NCBI GenBank assembly: GCA_900546795.1 | Contig: UREG01000081.1 | Coordinates: forward strand, 1-7,281 | Direction of reading: 5' to 3' | Length of the DNA: 7,281 nucleotides | Source of the DNA: an uncultured Veillonellaceae bacterium | GTDB taxonomy: Bacteria > Bacillota > Negativicutes > Veillonellales > Megasphaeraceae | Part shown: in pieces, positions 1-6,118 of the stretch | How positions within the stretch are numbered: the stretch's first letter is position 1 | How the letters are laid out: every line of letters starts with the position of its first letter | Translations under genes and position numbers: made by a program | Notes under the pieces: model-generated | What the model saw: only the letters and a program-made list of their open reading frames with translations | Databases searched by the model: none | What the model was told of the DNA's origin: nothing

Positions 1-339
1 CTTCGTACCGTTTACCGGCTTAAAGAATTTTACATCTACCTGCCGGCCTTTATACCGTATAAAATCCTTATCTTTCTTCAGCACCCGATCCAGTCCCGGC
101 GATGATACTTCTAAAAGATAATTCTCCCGAATCGGATCATTCTTATCCAGCCAGGCGCTGAGTTTCTCGCTGATTTCCTGACAATCGTCCAGGTCAATGC
201 CGCCTTCTTTATCCAAGAACACCCGCAAATACCAATCCCGTTCCCGTACATATTCTACGTCTACTAATTCGATCGCGGTTCCTTCCAACAGCTTTTCTAC
301 TTCTTCTGCCACTACATTTTCAATATCTTCCCGTTTCAT
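1..339 (-). CDS. rimP: Ribosome maturation factor RimP (3' end outside window)
   Basis: RimP binds the free 30S subunit in the cytoplasm and assists its late maturation. The first 113 residues are visible, against roughly 150 for the family, so about the last quarter (the end of the SH3-like C-terminal domain) lies outside the window. The N-terminal alpha/beta domain reads MKREDIENVVAEEVEKLLEG, then a VDVEY strand, and an acidic IDLDDC segment at residues 48-53. The family signature LEVSSPGLDR is at residues 76-85, followed by the start of the C-terminal domain (GRQVDVKFFKPV). I chose the ATG at 339 because a purine-rich site, AGGTGAGGA, lies just upstream at 349-341. An in-frame ATG at 360 would add seven residues but has no good ribosome binding site. 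In many bacteria rimP heads a nusA-infB operon; those genes would lie beyond the left edge. Identification is firm from the signature; downstream context is inference. Confidence 0.95.
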   Translation of the reverse strand, partial: MKREDIENVVAEEVEKLLEGTAIELVDVEYVRERDWYLRVFLDKEGGIDLDDCQEISEKLSAWLDKNDPIRENYLLEVSSPGLDRVLKKDKDFIRYKGRQVDVKFFKPVNGTK

Positions 340-377
340 ATCCTCACCTGCCGTTCTCATACGTCCATTATAAAGCA

Positions 378-404
378 GAGAGTGGGCAAAATAGACCCAC
401 TCTC
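378..404 (-). terminator. Perfect 9-bp hairpin in the rimP leader (weak terminator or attenuator)
   Basis: GAGAGTGGG (386-378 arm) pairs without mismatch with CCCACTCTC (404-396 arm) around a 9-nt loop. On the minus strand the stem is followed by TGCTTTATAAT, which is only moderately T-rich; on the plus strand no T tract follows. It lies between the end of the unknown gene (446) and rimP (339), and downstream of the candidate promoter at 456-428. It could end the upstream cluster's transcript, act as a 5'-leader hairpin or attenuator for rimP, or do both. The hairpin is certain; its role is inference. Confidence 0.55.
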
Positions 405-427
405 CAATGAAATCCTCAGTTTATTTT

Positions 428-456
428 AGTATACCATGACTTTTTTCAGGAAACAA
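428..456 (-). promoter_or_regulatory. Candidate sigma-70-type promoter for rimP
   Basis: Reading the minus strand, TTGTTT (456-451) is followed after exactly 17 bp by TATACT (433-428). The -10 is preceded by TG plus one base, which makes it an extended -10. Transcription would start near 421, giving a leader of about 82 nt before rimP that contains the 378-404 hairpin. The stop codon of the upstream gene (448-446) falls in the spacer, so the promoter overlaps that gene's 3' end. A second TATAAT lies at 372-367 but has no matching -35. Confidence 0.55.
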
Positions 457-1132
457 CAGGAACGCCTTGTTCAGCCTCCCGCTGCAGTTCCGTCATGACT
501 TCATCAAAATGAAGACGCAGTTTTTTTTCAAACTCTTTTACTTCTGCACTGTCAAAGTCATGAACCAGTTTTGGTACATGATGAATACGAAGCTCTGCAA
601 ACAGATCGTCGCGCAATACATTATAGAAAAGAAGGAGCGCACTGTTCCAGCCTTCATGGTAATATGCCCCGATAATATACGACCCATTGAGCACGCGGAT
701 CGCATGGCACGGTTCTACAACCCGAACAAAATCATTCCACTGCTGCGGAAGCACGGACGCATAGTCCCATTCGGCCAATTCTTTCGCGCGGAACAGAGCA
801 TTGAAGTTTCGTTCCGGATGAACAAACGCCGCGTCGATAGCATTCGCCAGCTTCATTTCTACTTCCCGTTTATACAGCGAAAATTCTTCAGAAATAAAAT
901 TGATCCATGTCATTTCCATAAACCGCATGTCAATCTTCAATGAAAATTCAGAATTGACCGTATCATAGAGAACATGGATCTGCCAACCTTTTTCTTTCCA
1001 TTCATACGAGGCAATATAAAATCCATCGGCTTCTTCTGAAAACTTCCGTATAAATTGAAAACCGCCTATAAAAGGCGGAAGTTGTTCTTCAATATTCCAT
1101 TGCTTGATCTGCTCTAACAGTTCAGTATCCAT
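446..1132 (-). CDS. Conserved-looking protein of unknown function, 228 aa
   Basis: I do not recognise this family. The protein is 228 residues, with no signal peptide, no membrane span and no cysteine motif, so it is probably cytoplasmic. It is rich in aromatic residues (for example WNIEEQ near residue 12, YEWKEKGW at 43-50, EMTWINF at 73-79). Two halves are suggested: an N-terminal part with alternating strand-like segments, including YEWKEKGWQIHVLYD, and a C-terminal part with RVLNGSYIIGAYYHEGWNSA at 146-165. It ends in a charged helix at about 195-222. The open frame extends up to 1231, but the first 33 codons would read through the tRNA-Leu gene. I chose the ATG at 1132 because AAGGTG lies just before it, although the spacing is short; the in-frame ATG at 1144 has no site. 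The start is about 20 nt after the tRNA, so co-transcription with the mutM cluster is likely. No function is claimed. Confidence 0.8.
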   Translation of the reverse strand: MDTELLEQIKQWNIEEQLPPFIGGFQFIRKFSEEADGFYIASYEWKEKGWQIHVLYDTVNSEFSLKIDMRFMEMTWINFISEEFSLYKREVEMKLANAIDAAFVHPERNFNALFRAKELAEWDYASVLPQQWNDFVRVVEPCHAIRVLNGSYIIGAYYHEGWNSALLLFYNVLRDDLFAELRIHHVPKLVHDFDSAEVKEFEKKLRLHFDEVMTELQREAEQGVPVVS

Positions 1133-1152
1133 AAGCACCTTCATAAAAGAAG

Positions 1153-1237
1153 TGGTGCGGTTGGTGGGACTTGAACCCACACGATTATTCATCACTGCCG
1201 CCTGAAGACAGCGCGTCTGCCATTCCGCCACAACCGC
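1153..1237 (-). tRNA. tRNA-Leu (anticodon CAG)
   Basis: This is a class II tRNA of 85 nt with the CCA end encoded (1155-1153). The acceptor arm GCGGTTG pairs perfectly with CAACCGC. The D arm contains GGAATGGCAGA. The anticodon stem CTGTC/GGCAG (one G-U pair) encloses the loop TTCAGGC, placing anticodon CAG at 1204-1202 for codon CUG. The long variable arm folds as TGAT/ATCG, typical of leucine and serine tRNAs, and the T arm is GTGGG-TTCAAGT-CCCAC. It starts 7 nt after the stop codon of the lytic transglycosylase gene and ends about 20 nt before the next gene. It is therefore probably cut from a longer transcript, unless it has its own promoter inside the upstream gene. A weak candidate is TATAAT at 1293-1288, but its nearest -35 (TTTACA, 1319-1314) is 20 bp away. 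Confidence 0.96.
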
Positions 1238-1244
1238 ATATTTC

Positions 1245-1805
1245 TTACAGCCCGTATAGTTCTTTATACTTAATCGCTTGCTGCTTGATTATAATAACAT
1301 ACTCTCTGGTTTCTGTAAAGGGAATTTCTGAAACTTTTTCAAATTGATCGTCCCAGCCCTTTTCTTCCATCCATTCTTCCACATGCCCCCGCCCCGCATT
1401 ATATGCGGCCAGAGCCAAATTCTGATTGCCATGAAATTCGTCAAGCAAATACGATAAATACCATGTGCCAAATCGAATATTGGTATCCGGTTCCGCCAGT
1501 TTTTGTTCACTGTATGGCTCGTCCAGCATTTCAGCGATCCATTTTCCCGTATCCGGCATGATCTGCATAAGGCCTATTGCCCCTCTATGCGACCGCGCGT
1601 TTTCTGCATACTTGCTTTCTGTTAAAATAACGGCGGCAACCAGTTCCGGCGGAATATGATACGCATGCGAATACCGTATGATCTCCGCCTGATAGGTCAT
1701 CGGATATGCGGTTTCTTTTTCTACCCATACCTGCCAATTCAAAAAATAACACAAAGAAAATATCCATATTACCAGGGCGGCAATAAATTTATCTCCTTTA
1801 TTCAC
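1245..1805 (-). CDS. Membrane-anchored SLT-domain lytic transglycosylase
   Basis: The 186-residue protein has a short N-terminal cytoplasmic tail, one hydrophobic span at about residues 7-24 (signal anchor) and a lysozyme-like SLT (GH23) domain on the periplasmic side. Such enzymes cleave the MurNAc-GlcNAc bond of peptidoglycan and leave 1,6-anhydro-MurNAc ends. The family motifs are in order: AVILTESKY with the catalytic Glu63, GLMQIMP at 78-84, NIRFGTWYLSYLL at 109-121, AAYNAG at 133-138 and ETREYV at 165-170. Size and layout resemble the short single-domain SLT proteins of Firmicutes rather than the long E. coli Slt70. The start is a GTG at 1805 with AAGGGGG six bases upstream. It overlaps the 3' end of coaE by 8 nt, which suggests translational coupling. 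The stop lies 7 nt before the tRNA-Leu gene. The role (septation, remodelling or assembly of an envelope structure) cannot be read from sequence. Confidence 0.92.
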   Translation of the reverse strand: MNKGDKFIAALVIWIFSLCYFLNWQVWVEKETAYPMTYQAEIIRYSHAYHIPPELVAAVILTESKYAENARSHRGAIGLMQIMPDTGKWIAEMLDEPYSEQKLAEPDTNIRFGTWYLSYLLDEFHGNQNLALAAYNAGRGHVEEWMEEKGWDDQFEKVSEIPFTETREYVIIIKQQAIKYKELYGL

Positions 1806-2412
1806 ACCGTTCCCCCTTGTTCATTTGTACCGTTTCCCAGGCCGCGCGAACCTGACGTTTCGTCTCTTCCAGAGTCCCGCTGTTGTCAATGACTACCTGG
1901 GCATGCTTACGTTTTTCTGCCGCAGGCATTTGCGACCGAATCCGCTGCTCAGCTTCTTCTTTTGTATATCCGTTGCGTTTCATCAGCCGCTCTTTCTGCA
2001 CCTCTTCCGGCACAAAAACCACCCATACTTCCTGCACCCGATCCTGCCAGCCCAATTCCAGCAGCAGCGGGATATCCAAAACGACGCAGGCACAGCCCTG
2101 CTGTTCCAGCTGCGCCAGCTCTTTTTCAAATTCCTGCCAGATTGCCGGATGCATAATTTCATTGTAGGCAGCCCGTACCGCTTTATCACGAAACACCAAG
2201 GCGCCCATTTTGGCTCGATCCAACTCGCCGTCTGCCGTGATCATATCCCTGCCAAACCGGCTGGCAATCTCTTCTAATAAAGGGCAGCCCTTTTCTACGA
2301 CCCGGCGCGCCAGCACGTCGCCGTCTAACGAAACTGCGCCCCATTCTTTCAGCCAGCCCAGCACGGTGCTTTTCCCTGTGCCGATACTTCCGGTCAATCC
2401 GATCCGATACAT
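1798..2412 (-). CDS. coaE: Dephospho-CoA kinase
   Basis: CoaE phosphorylates the 3'-hydroxyl of dephospho-CoA with ATP, the last step of coenzyme A synthesis, in the cytoplasm. The 204-residue length is normal for the family. The P-loop GSIGTGKST is at residues 8-16 (Lys14). The substrate segment LDGDVLARRVV at 29-39 corresponds to the usual DADxxAR motif, with Gly in place of Ala. Then come an MHP element at 87-89, the Walker B-like strand VVLDIPLLLE at 110-119, and a basic lid around 158-172 ending in the VVIDNSG strand (173-179). The frame is open to an ATG at 2433, but that start would overlap mutM. I chose the ATG at 2412, which gives the usual MYRIGLTG beginning, has a GGTAGGG site six bases upstream, and starts 8 nt after the mutM stop. 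polA, mutM and coaE are also neighbours in Bacillus subtilis. Confidence 0.96.
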   Translation of the reverse strand: MYRIGLTGSIGTGKSTVLGWLKEWGAVSLDGDVLARRVVEKGCPLLEEIASRFGRDMITADGELDRAKMGALVFRDKAVRAAYNEIMHPAIWQEFEKELAQLEQQGCACVVLDIPLLLELGWQDRVQEVWVVFVPEEVQKERLMKRNGYTKEEAEQRIRSQMPAAEKRKHAQVVIDNSGTLEETKRQVRAAWETVQMNKGERCE

Positions 2413-2420
2413 AGCCATCC

Positions 2421-3248
2421 CTACCTTTGACATCGGGGACAGTAATGCGTCCCTCTCCCGGATATTTTATCATATTCAATCAAAGAACCACAAGCCAGGC
2501 AGCGCTTTCCTTTGCGGCCATACACATTAAGCAGCTCCTGATTTTTTCCTCTTTCGCCGGAACCGTTTCGATAGTCCCGGAACGAAGTGCCGCCTGCCTC
2601 CAAACTTTGCCGCAAACAATCCCGAATCGCCTGGTGCAGCCGCCGCACCTCCTCTTCCCGCAAAGAACTGCATCGCCGGAACGGATGGATCCCGCTCAAA
2701 AACAAGGCTTCGTCTGCATAAATATTTCCCAGCCCGCCAATATTTTTCTGATTTAACAAAAATGCTTTGATATTGGCCCGATGCCCCCGCATCAATTCGC
2801 CCAGCCGCTGCGGCGTGAACGCATCTTCCAGCGGATCTACGCCCATTTCATCAAAGGTGGCAATGCCGGTATGCTGAAGGCTTTCCATCAGATAAACGAC
2901 TCCCAGCGTCCGCGTATCGCCAAATATAATTGCCGATTGATCGGTCAGCGAAAAACGGATCCGCTCATATCGTTCTTCTGTTTCTTGCCCTGCCCCTTCA
3001 TAAATCAGTCTTCCCGTCATACGAAGATGGATGATCACATACACCTCACCGGACAAAGACAGGGTAATATATTTCCCTTTTCGGCTGATCCGTTCTATTT
3101 TCCGTCCGGCCACTTTTTTACAAAACAGTTCTGCGCTGCAGCATTTCAGCATCCGCGGCAGCCATACATGCACACGTTCAATGGTTTTTCCTTCCGCTTT
3201 TTCTGCCAAATAAGCGCATATTGTCTGTACTTCCGGTAATTCCGGCAT
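2421..3248 (-). CDS. mutM: Formamidopyrimidine-DNA glycosylase (Fpg/MutM)
   Basis: MutM removes 8-oxoguanine and formamidopyrimidines from DNA and nicks the abasic site by beta,delta-elimination. The 275-residue protein starts MPELPEV, where Pro2 (N-terminal after Met removal) is the catalytic nucleophile and Glu3 assists. The conserved Lys59 is in RKGKY. The H2TH DNA-binding region is at about 158-188 (NIKAFLLNQKNIGGLGNIYA, then DEALFLSGIHP). The C-terminal zinc finger uses Cys250, Cys253, Cys270 and Cys273, with GRGTHYCPRCQ at the tip. One departure: the usual DxRxFG loop, whose Phe wedges into DNA, reads DTRTLG at 111-116, so Leu115 replaces Phe. The frame is open upstream to 3296, but the start must be 3248 because the enzyme needs Pro2; AAAGGA lies nine bases upstream. 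It has its own promoter (3296-3268) and is followed at 8 nt by coaE. Confidence 0.97.
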   Translation of the reverse strand: MPELPEVQTICAYLAEKAEGKTIERVHVWLPRMLKCCSAELFCKKVAGRKIERISRKGKYITLSLSGEVYVIIHLRMTGRLIYEGAGQETEERYERIRFSLTDQSAIIFGDTRTLGVVYLMESLQHTGIATFDEMGVDPLEDAFTPQRLGELMRGHRANIKAFLLNQKNIGGLGNIYADEALFLSGIHPFRRCSSLREEEVRRLHQAIRDCLRQSLEAGGTSFRDYRNGSGERGKNQELLNVYGRKGKRCLACGSLIEYDKISGRGTHYCPRCQR

Positions 3249-3267
3249 ACCTTCACATCCTTTATAT

Positions 3268-3296
3268 ACTATAGTAGTTATTAACGCCCTCTGCAA
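3268..3296 (-). promoter_or_regulatory. Candidate promoter for the mutM-coaE cluster
   Basis: On the minus strand TTGCAG (3296-3291) is separated by exactly 17 bp from TATAGT (3273-3268). Predicted initiation near 3261 gives a leader of only about 13 nt before the mutM ATG at 3248, which would cut into the AAAGGA site (3263-3258). The true start may therefore be slightly upstream, or translation may use the closer GAAGGT. The site lies downstream of the polA terminator, which supports a separate transcription unit. Confidence 0.5.
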
Positions 3297-3390
3297 GAAC
3301 TATGGCGCGCAGGAGAAACGTCCTTGTTTTGTTGTAATAAAGAGTCTCTTTGCATCGCCCTTTTTCTCTTGCTGCATGCATTTTACCGCA

Positions 3391-3421
3391 CGTTAAAACA
3401 GCAGGCCGCCCGGCCTGCTGT
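3391..3421 (-). terminator. Rho-independent terminator after polA
   Basis: A perfect 10-bp stem, ACAGCAGGCC with GGCCTGCTGT (3421-3412 and 3407-3398), closes a 4-nt loop. On the minus strand it is followed by TTTTAACG. It begins 15 nt after the polA stop codon. The T run is short (four), so some readthrough into mutM is possible. Confidence 0.8.
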
Positions 3422-3435
3422 CTCTGATCTTCCGG

Positions 3436-6000
3436 TTATTTTGCTTCCGCCCAATTTTTTCCTATATTGATATCTACTTGCAGAGGAATAGACAAGCGAA
3501 TGACACGTTCCATCTTTTCTTTCAATAAAGCCGTTACTTCTTCCAACTCCGCCTGCGGCACTTCCAGAACCAGTTCATCGTGCACCTGCAGCAGCAGCCG
3601 CGATGCAAGTCCCCTGGCTTCCAGCTCTTTTTCCACATGGTTCATCGCTATTTTGATGATATCTGCCGCAGAACCCTGGATCGGCGTATTGATAGCCGTC
3701 CGCTCGGCAAAAGAACGGCGCTGGAAATTTTTCGACCCAATATCCGGCAAAATGCGCTGCCGTCCAAACATCGTCGTCGTTACCATCGTCTCTCTCGCTT
3801 CTTGAATTAAGCCGTCCATATATTCTTTTATTTTGGGATAACGCTCAAAATAACTGTCGATATAGTTTTTTGCCTGCTCGCGGGTAACCTTGATATTTTT
3901 TGCCAGGCCATAGTCGCTGATTCCATAGATAATCCCAAAGTTTACCGCTTTCGCATGAGAACGCTGCTCAGCCGTTACCTCTTCCAGCGGCAGCCCAAAA
4001 ACTTCCGCGGCCGTCCGGCGGTGAATATCCTGCCCTTTGTTGAACGCGTCTATCATACTCTCGTCCTGGGACAGATGCGCCATCAGACGCAGCTCGATCT
4101 GGGAGTAGTCCGCCGACACCAAATATTCATATCCTGCCCCCGGCACAAAGACAGAACGAATTTCCTTTCCCAACTCCGTCCGGACAGGAATGTTCTGCAA
4201 ATTCGGCTCTGAGCTGCTCAGTCTTCCCGTAGCGGTTACAAACTGATTAAAAGAAGTATGGATCCGGCCGGTTTCCTTGTCTATCAGTTCCGCCATGCCT
4301 TCTAAATAGGTGGAAATCAGTTTTTTTATTGTCCGATACTGTAAAATATATTCAATGACAGGATGCTTATCCTGCAGCGCTTCCAACACTTCCGCATTCG
4401 TAGAGTATCCGGTTTTAACTTTTTTAATTACCGGCAGACCCAACTTTTCAAACAGCACGACGCCCAGCTGTTTCGGAGAATTGACGTTAAATACCTCTCC
4501 TGACAACGTGTGCACCTTTTTCTCTAATACCCCCGCTTCTTTTGAAAATGCTTCATGCAGTTCCTGTATCCGCTTTTGATCTACGGCAATGCCGTTTTCT
4601 TCCATGACAGCCAGCGTATACTCCAGCGGAATCTCTATTGTTTCAAACAGTTCGAGCATATCTTTTTCTGCCAGCTCTTTTTCCATCAGCGGCTGAACCT
4701 CAAGCAGCACCAGCGCAGAACAGGCAAGCCATTCTTTTGCGCTGGCTTCTTCGCCAAGCTGTTCTATAAAACCATATTTTTCACAAATATATGATATGCC
4801 GTATGCTGTTCGGGAAGGATCCAGCAAATACGCACCCAGCGTAATATCCCATACGCGAATATTCCTGCCGATGCCGCGTCTGCGCAGTAATTTCCATAAG
4901 CCTTTTCCGTCCAGCGTCAATATCGAGGCCGCTTCAGCCGCTGCTTCCAATGCTGCCTGTACCGCCTCTTCTTCCTTCCATACCATTACGCCGTCTTTAG
5001 AGGCAACGGCGAGCATCTTTTTTTCTTCATCCCAAAGAAGAGAAATCGTCTTTCCTGATACAGCCAGATTCTCATTCCACGGAATCTCTTTTGGCGATGC
5101 GCTTCCCTCTTCGTCCGTCTTCATAAAAGAGAAGCGGTCAAACTGCCCAAATTTATCCAGCAGCTGCTGGAATCCCAATTGTTTAAATAAGGCTTTGGCA
5201 TCTTGCTCGCACGGCTTGGGCAAAAAGGTTTCCAGCGTATATGCAATGGGCACATGACAGTCGATCGTCGCCAATTTCTTTGACAAAAATGCGTTCTCCC
5301 TGTCTTTTTCCAGCTTTTCTTTCAGCTTCCCTTTCTGCTCGTCAATATGCTCATATACGCCTTCTACCGAACCAAACTGCTGAATAAGTTTCAGCGCCGT
5401 TTTTTCTCCTACGCCGGCAACGCCCGGAATATTATCAGAAGTATCTCCCATCAGCGCTTTCATATCAATGACCTGGCTTGGCGTATAGCCGTATTCTGCT
5501 GCCATCACTTCCGGAGTGACTGCCAGCATTTGCGATATACCCTTTTTAGTCAGATGAACGGTCGTGTGGTCGGACACCAACTGGAGCGCATCCCGATCCC
5601 CGGTAATAACATGGATATCCAGCCCTTTTTCTTCCATCGCCCGGCTGATTGTACCGATAATGTCATCGCCTTCATACCGTTCCATTTCCAATACATGGAT
5701 ACCCAAGCTGGCCAGCACTTCCCGTACTAAAGAAAACTGCGGCGACAATTCATCGGGCGCTGCCTTTCGCGTAGCTTTATACCCTTCATACAGTTCCGTC
5801 CGAAACGTATATTTTCCTTTATCAAAGGTTACCGCCACATACTGCGGATCCAGCTCTTGATACAATTTCAGCAGCATCGTTAAAAAGCCGTATACCGCAT
5901 TCGTATATACTCCCTGACTATTCGCCAGCAGCGGCAGAGCAAAAAAAGCCCGGTACAGCAAACTGCTTCCGTCTATAATAACCAATTTATCTTGTTTCAT
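3436..6000 (-). CDS. polA: DNA polymerase I
   Basis: This 854-residue enzyme fills gaps and removes RNA primers during lagging-strand synthesis and excision repair. The N-terminal 5' nuclease domain (about 1-290) keeps the metal-binding acidic residues: Asp10 in VIIDGSS, Asp60, Glu110/Asp112/Asp113 in RYEGDDI, Asp135/Asp137 in TGDRDAL, and Asp186/Asp189 in MGDTSDN. The middle domain (about 310-465) has the 3'-5' exonuclease fold position but no DxE pair or other catalytic acids that I can see, so proofreading is probably absent, as in Bacillus and Thermus Pol I. The polymerase domain (about 466-854) has TATGRLSSSEPNLQNIPVR at 588-607, motif A DYSQIELR at 631-638 (catalytic Asp631), motif B from Arg680 through Lys684 and Phe688 to Tyr692, and motif C QVHDE at 805-809 (Asp808). 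The ATG at 6000 has AGGAGA about seven bases upstream. Promoter and terminator flank it, so it looks monocistronic. Confidence 0.98.
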   Translation of the reverse strand: MKQDKLVIIDGSSLLYRAFFALPLLANSQGVYTNAVYGFLTMLLKLYQELDPQYVAVTFDKGKYTFRTELYEGYKATRKAAPDELSPQFSLVREVLASLGIHVLEMERYEGDDIIGTISRAMEEKGLDIHVITGDRDALQLVSDHTTVHLTKKGISQMLAVTPEVMAAEYGYTPSQVIDMKALMGDTSDNIPGVAGVGEKTALKLIQQFGSVEGVYEHIDEQKGKLKEKLEKDRENAFLSKKLATIDCHVPIAYTLETFLPKPCEQDAKALFKQLGFQQLLDKFGQFDRFSFMKTDEEGSASPKEIPWNENLAVSGKTISLLWDEEKKMLAVASKDGVMVWKEEEAVQAALEAAAEAASILTLDGKGLWKLLRRRGIGRNIRVWDITLGAYLLDPSRTAYGISYICEKYGFIEQLGEEASAKEWLACSALVLLEVQPLMEKELAEKDMLELFETIEIPLEYTLAVMEENGIAVDQKRIQELHEAFSKEAGVLEKKVHTLSGEVFNVNSPKQLGVVLFEKLGLPVIKKVKTGYSTNAEVLEALQDKHPVIEYILQYRTIKKLISTYLEGMAELIDKETGRIHTSFNQFVTATGRLSSSEPNLQNIPVRTELGKEIRSVFVPGAGYEYLVSADYSQIELRLMAHLSQDESMIDAFNKGQDIHRRTAAEVFGLPLEEVTAEQRSHAKAVNFGIIYGISDYGLAKNIKVTREQAKNYIDSYFERYPKIKEYMDGLIQEARETMVTTTMFGRQRILPDIGSKNFQRRSFAERTAINTPIQGSAADIIKIAMNHVEKELEARGLASRLLLQVHDELVLEVPQAELEEVTALLKEKMERVIRLSIPLQVDINIGKNWAEAK

Positions 6001-6034
6001 GATCGGCTCTCCTGTAGTTTATATAGTTATGTTT

Positions 6035-6063
6035 ATTATAGCATATCGTATCAAACCCGACAA
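6035..6063 (-). promoter_or_regulatory. Candidate promoter for polA
   Basis: On the minus strand TTGTCG (6063-6058), a 17-bp spacer and a perfect TATAAT (6040-6035) preceded by TGC, an extended -10, form a good sigma-70-type promoter. Initiation near 6028 gives a leader of about 28 nt with an AGGAGA ribosome binding site. The -35 touches the T tract of the porin terminator. Confidence 0.7.
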
Positions 6064-6093
6064 AAAAAGCTCCCGTTCATACGAACGGAAGCT
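6061..6093 (-). terminator. Rho-independent terminator of the porin gene
   Basis: On the minus strand AGCTTCCGTTC pairs with GAACGGGAGCT around the loop GTAT: 11 pairs, one of them a G-U. A run of seven T residues follows. On the plus strand the G-U position becomes a C-A mismatch, so the structure is built for minus-strand RNA. It begins 25 nt after the porin stop codon. Confidence 0.92.
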
Positions 6094-6118
6094 CTTGAGT
6101 TTTTGTAATCTATTTTGT

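Noticed and set aside
467..943. Plus-strand ORF of 158 codons opposite the unknown gene
   Set aside because: It is antisense to a better-supported coding frame, with no ribosome binding site, promoter or recognisable domain; other plus-strand frames opposite coaE, mutM, polA and the porin were dismissed for the same reason.
1133..1231. N-terminal extension of the unknown protein to an ATG at 1231
   Set aside because: These 33 codons are the tRNA-Leu gene and its 3' flank read in sense; the tRNA structure is complete and no ribosome binding site precedes that ATG.
1288..1319. Promoter for tRNA-Leu inside the lytic transglycosylase gene (TTTACA, TATAAT)
   Set aside because: The -10 is perfect but the spacing is 20 bp and no extended -10 is present, so I do not list it as a feature.
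2413..2433. Longer coaE start at 2433
   Set aside because: It would overlap mutM by 13 nt and add MSKVGMA before the usual MYRIGLTG start; the better-placed ribosome binding site serves 2412.
3249..3296. Longer mutM frame from 3296 (TTG start)
   Set aside because: Fpg needs Pro2 at the mature N-terminus, so MPELPEV must be the start; the extension also runs through the promoter.
3262..3381. Small minus-strand ORF of 39 codons upstream of mutM
   Set aside because: It has no ribosome binding site, runs through the mutM promoter and has no recognisable sequence; most likely chance.
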